Assembly (NCBI GenBank): GCA_013695505.1
Contig: JACDAH010000300.1
Span: 1-8,778, forward strand
Source: Chloroflexota bacterium
GTDB lineage: Bacteria; Chloroflexota; Limnocylindria; Limnocylindrales; CSP1-4
Direction of reading: 5' to 3'
DNA: 8,778 nt
Positions 5,854 through 8,778 of this stretch are shown piece by piece (within the stretch, counting starts at the first letter, position 1; each line of letters starts with the position of its first letter). Both the position numbers and the translations under genes were made by a program. The notes beneath the pieces were generated by a model. It did not search any database. It had not been told where the DNA came from and saw nothing but the letters and a program-made list of their open reading frames with translations.

Positions 5854-7272
5854 TCAGCCTTTTGCGCCGCCCGTGAAGTTCCATGACGCAAGGTGCAGGC
5901 TGGGCATGAGGTAGATCGAGTCCCAGCCACCCAGCACCAGCGCCCGTTCCCGCGAGATGCCGCGAACCGCGTCCGGCCCGAGCGCCTCGAGGAACGACTG
6001 CGTGAACCGCAGGTTCGTGACCGGCCGAACGATCTTCCCGTCCTCGATCAGCCACACCCCGTTGCGGGTCAGGCCTGTCACGACCTGGGTCCGCGGATCG
6101 AGGATCCGGGTGTACCAGAAGTCGGTGACGAGGACGCCCCGCTCGACGCCCGCCACGAGCTCGTCGGACGACGCGTCGCCGGCGCCGAACACCAGGTTCG
6201 CCCCGAGCGCGCCCCAGGCCGCGCCGCCCTCGACCGCGTGTCCCGTGCTCTGCGCTCCGGCGGCACGCGCGGTCCGGCGCGTGTGAAGGAGCCCGCTCGT
6301 GATCCCATTGCGGACGAGGTCCAGCGTCCGCTTGGGCGTGCCCTCGATGTCGAACGGGATCCCGATCGTGTCGGGCTCCGTGACGTCCTCGCGGAGCACG
6401 ATCGATCGATCGAACCGCGCCTCGCCGAGGCGAGCGAACGAGCGTCCCTCCTCGACCGCCTTGCCGTTGAAGCCCGCAACGAGCAGGAACGACAGGATGT
6501 TCGCCACGCAGCCGGGCTCGAGGACGACCTCGTAGCGTCCCGGCTCGAGGTCCGTCGGGTCGCTCGCCGTCCGGGCCTTGGTCGCCGCCCGTTCGCCGAC
6601 GAACCTGCCATCGAGGTCGCCGAGCCGGACCGAAACGCGGCGAGCGCTGCCGTCCGCCGTCGGCGTCCGGGCGATTCCGTCGAGCTCGGCCGCCGTTCCG
6701 CGCCCGGCCAGCCGCTGGCCGAGGCTGTTCGCGAACGCGAGGTGGACCGTCGAGGTCGAGCAGAAGCCGGCCGTCTCGAGGCCGTCGGCGGCGTCAACGA
6801 AGGCTCGCACTCGGGCCGCCCGCTCGTCAGGCGTGGCGGCGGCGGTCGCCTCGTCGAAGTGGTCGACGTCGGGCGCGCGAGCCGGCTCGGCCAGACCGGG
6901 CCAGTCGGGATCCGGCGGCCGGACGCGAGCTGCCTCGAGGACGTTGTCGATCGCCCGGCCGAGGCTCTCATCGTCGGCCGGCCCGTCGACCGATGTCGAT
7001 GCGTTGCGCCCGTCGAGGGCGACCCGGATCACGACGTGGTTGATCTCGGACGCGACGTTCTGGTGGATGAACCCGGTCGCGAAGCGGGTCAACGCTTCGA
7101 GCCCCTGGCGGACGGTGACCTCGACCTCAGCTTCGGCGGCGCGGGCGCGAACGAGGGCAAGCGTCCGCTCGGCGGTCTCGAGGGCGCGCTCGCTCGCGAC
7201 GCCGCTCTCCGCGACGCCGCTCGCCGCGACGCCGCTCGCCGCGGAGGCGGATGTACGTTCGGTGGTCGTCAT
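5854..7272 (-). CDS. tldE: TldE/PmbA-type metalloprotease subunit
   Basis: This 472-residue protein is the non-catalytic half of the TldD-TldE heterodimeric protease. It lacks the HExxxH motif and C-terminal Cys of TldD, as expected for TldE/PmbA. Family-type stretches are TRFATGFIHQNV (62-73), the central LEPGRYEVVLEPGCVANILSF (242-262), where known TldE proteins have a similar PGxYxVVLxP segment, GIPFDIEGTPKRTLDLV (304-320), and the C-terminal FWYTRILDPRTQVVTGLTRNGVWLIEDGKI region (385-414). The ATG lies 4 bases after the tldD stop, so the two form an operon and probably one complex in the cytoplasm. Known E. coli homologues trim microcin B17 and degrade CcdA; the substrate here is unknown. 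Oddly, residues 11-25 are three AxSGV pentads from a 15-base tandem repeat, an N-terminal extension ahead of the conserved domain. Confidence 0.9.
   Translation of the reverse strand: MTTTERTSASAASGVAASGVAESGVASERALETAERTLALVRARAAEAEVEVTVRQGLEALTRFATGFIHQNVASEINHVVIRVALDGRNASTSVDGPADDESLGRAIDNVLEAARVRPPDPDWPGLAEPARAPDVDHFDEATAAATPDERAARVRAFVDAADGLETAGFCSTSTVHLAFANSLGQRLAGRGTAAELDGIARTPTADGSARRVSVRLGDLDGRFVGERAATKARTASDPTDLEPGRYEVVLEPGCVANILSFLLVAGFNGKAVEEGRSFARLGEARFDRSIVLREDVTEPDTIGIPFDIEGTPKRTLDLVRNGITSGLLHTRRTARAAGAQSTGHAVEGGAAWGALGANLVFGAGDASSDELVAGVERGVLVTDFWYTRILDPRTQVVTGLTRNGVWLIEDGKIVRPVTNLRFTQSFLEALGPDAVRGISRERALVLGGWDSIYLMPSLHLASWNFTGGAKG
7195..7239 (-). repeat. Three 15-base tandem repeats at the start of tldE
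   Basis: Three units of CGCGACGCCGCTCGC (plus-strand sense) run head to tail at 7195-7209, 7210-7224 and 7225-7239; the first differs by one base. They encode AESGV, AASGV and AASGV in TldE. A fourth partial copy begins at 7240. The 15-base unit keeps frame if copies are gained or lost. Confidence 0.9.
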
Positions 7273-7276
7273 CGTG

Positions 7277-8719
7277 TCAACCCCGAACCCCGACGCGGAT
7301 CCCGCGGAAGCGCGCCGGCACGGCCGGATGCCCCGTGTGGCCGATCTGCTGAGGCTGGCCCTTGCCGCAGTTCGGCGTCCCCCAGAAGGTCCACTCGTCG
7401 GGGCCGCCGAGCATGTCGAGCGCGCCCCAGAACCGCGGGCTGATCGCGGTGTACGTCGGGTTCTTCAGGAGCCGACCGCGCTTGCCGCTCTTGATCTCCC
7501 AGCCGATCTCGCAGCCAAACTGGAAGTTGAGCCGCTTGTCGTCGATCGACCATGAGCGGTTCGTGTCCATGTACACCCCGTCGTCGGTGGCCTCGATCAT
7601 CGAATCGAGCGAGTCGGTGCCGGGCAGCAGCCCGACATTCGTCATCCGGACCATCGGGATCCGATCGAATCCGTCGGCCCGGACGGCGCCGCCGGAGCGC
7701 TCGATCCCGGCCAGCGCCGCGGAATCGCGACCCGACAGCGCCCCCACCCAGATGCCGTCCTTGACGATATCGACCGGGTGGGCGGGCGTGCCCTCGTCGT
7801 CGTAGCCGAAGCTGCCGAGCGAGCCAGGAAGGGTCGCGTCGGCGGTGATGTTCATCAGCTCCGAGCCGAACCGGAGCGAGCCGAGCTTGGCCAGCTCCAG
7901 CCATGACGTTCCGGCGAACGCCGCCTCCCAGCCCAGGATCCGGTCGAGCTCGGTGGCGTGGCCGACCGATTCGTGGATCTGGAGCGCCATCTGCTCGCTG
8001 CCCAGGATCACGTCCGTGGCGTCGAGGGACGGACACACGTCGGCGGTCAGGAGGGCCCGTGCCTCCTCTGCGATCCGTGCCGCGTTCCCCGCCAGGTCCA
8101 GCTCGCGCACGAGCTCCCAGCCGCGCGTCCCGTACTGGCCCCGGATCCCGGGATAGCTCCGTCGCTGGGTCTCGTTCTCGCCGACGGCGGTCGCGCTCAT
8201 GGCCGCGCCGCACTCCACGATGTGCTGGTCGACCAGCGTCCCCTCCGACGAGGCGAACCACTTCCGGGTGTCCCAGATGCGATGGCTCGCCTCGGCGAGG
8301 TCCGCCTCGTGCTCCTGCATCGTCCGGGTCACGCTCTCGAGGAGATCGCCCTTCTCGGCCAGGCTGACAGCCCACGGGTCCTCGCCGACATTGCTCTCCC
8401 AGTGACCCGTCGTCGGCTTCTCCGGGACGAGGCCGAGGTCCTTGCCGGCGACCAGGGTCGACGCCCGGGCGACGGCCGCCGCCTGCTCGCCGGCCCGCCG
8501 GGCGGCCTTCGATCCGACATCCGGCACGGCGAAGAAGCCCCAGCTGCTTCCGATCAGTGCCCGCACGCCGACGCCAGCTCGCTGCTCGCGATCGAGCGCC
8601 TCGACGACGCCGTTGCGGGCGCTCATCGCCTCGGTCCGGATCTCCATCACCCGGGCGTCGGCGTAGGTCGCGCCGGCAGCGAGGGCGGCCTCGACGGCCT
8701 GTTTCGCGATGTCTTCCAT
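7277..8719 (-). CDS. tldD: TldD-type metalloprotease catalytic subunit
   Basis: This 480-residue protein is the catalytic half of the TldD-TldE zinc protease. The metal site is the HESVGH motif (residues 249-254: His249, Glu250, His254) with Glu257 close by, plus Cys451 in the C-terminal NCGKGQP motif. In TldD these two histidines and the cysteine bind the metal. Other family stretches are the N-terminal GATYADARV helix-strand region (16-24), GSFGYDDEGTPAHPVDIVKDG (302-322) and MTNVGLLPGTDSLDSMI (359-375). Its length is usual for the family. The ATG at 8719 has no Shine-Dalgarno sequence, but a TANNNT hexamer lies 8 bases upstream. It is the first gene of a two-gene operon with tldE, 4 bases apart. 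It is a cytoplasmic protease that trims peptides fed into the closed chamber of the heterodimer. No YcaO, toxin-antitoxin or peptide precursor that could be a substrate is visible here. Confidence 0.92.
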   Translation of the reverse strand: MEDIAKQAVEAALAAGATYADARVMEIRTEAMSARNGVVEALDREQRAGVGVRALIGSSWGFFAVPDVGSKAARRAGEQAAAVARASTLVAGKDLGLVPEKPTTGHWESNVGEDPWAVSLAEKGDLLESVTRTMQEHEADLAEASHRIWDTRKWFASSEGTLVDQHIVECGAAMSATAVGENETQRRSYPGIRGQYGTRGWELVRELDLAGNAARIAEEARALLTADVCPSLDATDVILGSEQMALQIHESVGHATELDRILGWEAAFAGTSWLELAKLGSLRFGSELMNITADATLPGSLGSFGYDDEGTPAHPVDIVKDGIWVGALSGRDSAALAGIERSGGAVRADGFDRIPMVRMTNVGLLPGTDSLDSMIEATDDGVYMDTNRSWSIDDKRLNFQFGCEIGWEIKSGKRGRLLKNPTYTAISPRFWGALDMLGGPDEWTFWGTPNCGKGQPQQIGHTGHPAVPARFRGIRVGVRG

Positions 8720-8727
8720 GACAGGAC

Positions 8728-8733
8728 AGGGTA
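8728..8733 (-). promoter_or_regulatory. Candidate -10 element for the tldD-tldE operon
   Basis: On the minus strand TACCCT (TANNNT) lies 8 bases before the tldD ATG, and no Shine-Dalgarno sequence is present. The position fits a leaderless or near-leaderless transcript. No clear -35 box is visible in the remaining 45 bases of the window. Confidence 0.25.
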
Positions 8734-8778
8734 GGCGGATCGGCTTCGGCGTGCCCTCAGGCGTCGATCGAGACGGGT

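Noticed and set aside
5893..7443. A 516-codon plus-strand open frame opposite tldE
   Set aside because: It is antisense to tldE, crosses into tldD, has an Arg-rich composition without domains, and is the expected by-product of GC-rich codons.
5854..8719. TldD-TldE as part of a peptide antibiotic (RiPP) cluster
   Set aside because: No precursor peptide, YcaO, radical SAM or dedicated exporter gene adjoins it; the acidic protein is convergent and has its own terminator and Sec signal.
7958..8734. A 258-codon plus-strand frame opposite tldD
   Set aside because: It is antisense to the conserved TldD coding sequence and has no recognisable domain.
1..8778. CRISPR array, tRNA, rRNA, integrase or insertion sequence
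   Set aside because: No spaced direct repeats, cloverleaf, rRNA-like segment or transposase motif was seen on either strand.

Overview
This is a GC-rich bacterial chromosomal segment with dense, mostly GC-ending codons. It has two ATG/TGA-type couplings, few Shine-Dalgarno sequences, and -10-like hexamers placed directly before several start codons, as expected for leaderless transcripts. These traits and the gene families fit a high-GC Chloroflexota (Limnocylindria-like) or Actinomycetota genome. The sequence alone does not decide between them, and I see no rRNA, tRNA, CRISPR, integrase or complete insertion sequence.

Layout. (1) 61-707, plus: a tiny zinc-ribbon protein translationally coupled to a DinB-fold protein. 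(2) 686-3390, minus: a three-gene ABC-2 exporter cassette read ATPase, permease 1, permease 2. Both permeases look intact. The ATPase is broken by two one-base shifts, and removing one base at each site restores a clean 337-residue protein with every ABC motif. (3) 3444-3911, plus: a second DinB/YfiT-like protein, divergent from the ABC cassette. (4) 3921-4631, minus: a haloacid-dehalogenase type II-like HAD hydrolase. (5) 4632-5206: about 575 bases without a gene I can support, holding inverted repeats and one doubtful small ORF. (6) 5207-5725, plus: a secreted, very acidic protein with a 9-residue repeat, followed by a strong hairpin. (7) 5854-8719, minus: a tldD-tldE operon for the heterodimeric metalloprotease, with the metal-site residues in TldD only.

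How the parts relate: the ABC genes form one export unit, TldD and TldE form one protease, and the zinc-ribbon and DinB-1 genes are a translational pair. Nothing links these units into one pathway. I found no convincing new multi-gene system. The best second looks are the doubly shifted ATPase, the repeated -10/start spacing, the acidic repeat protein, and the tandem-repeat N-terminus of TldE.
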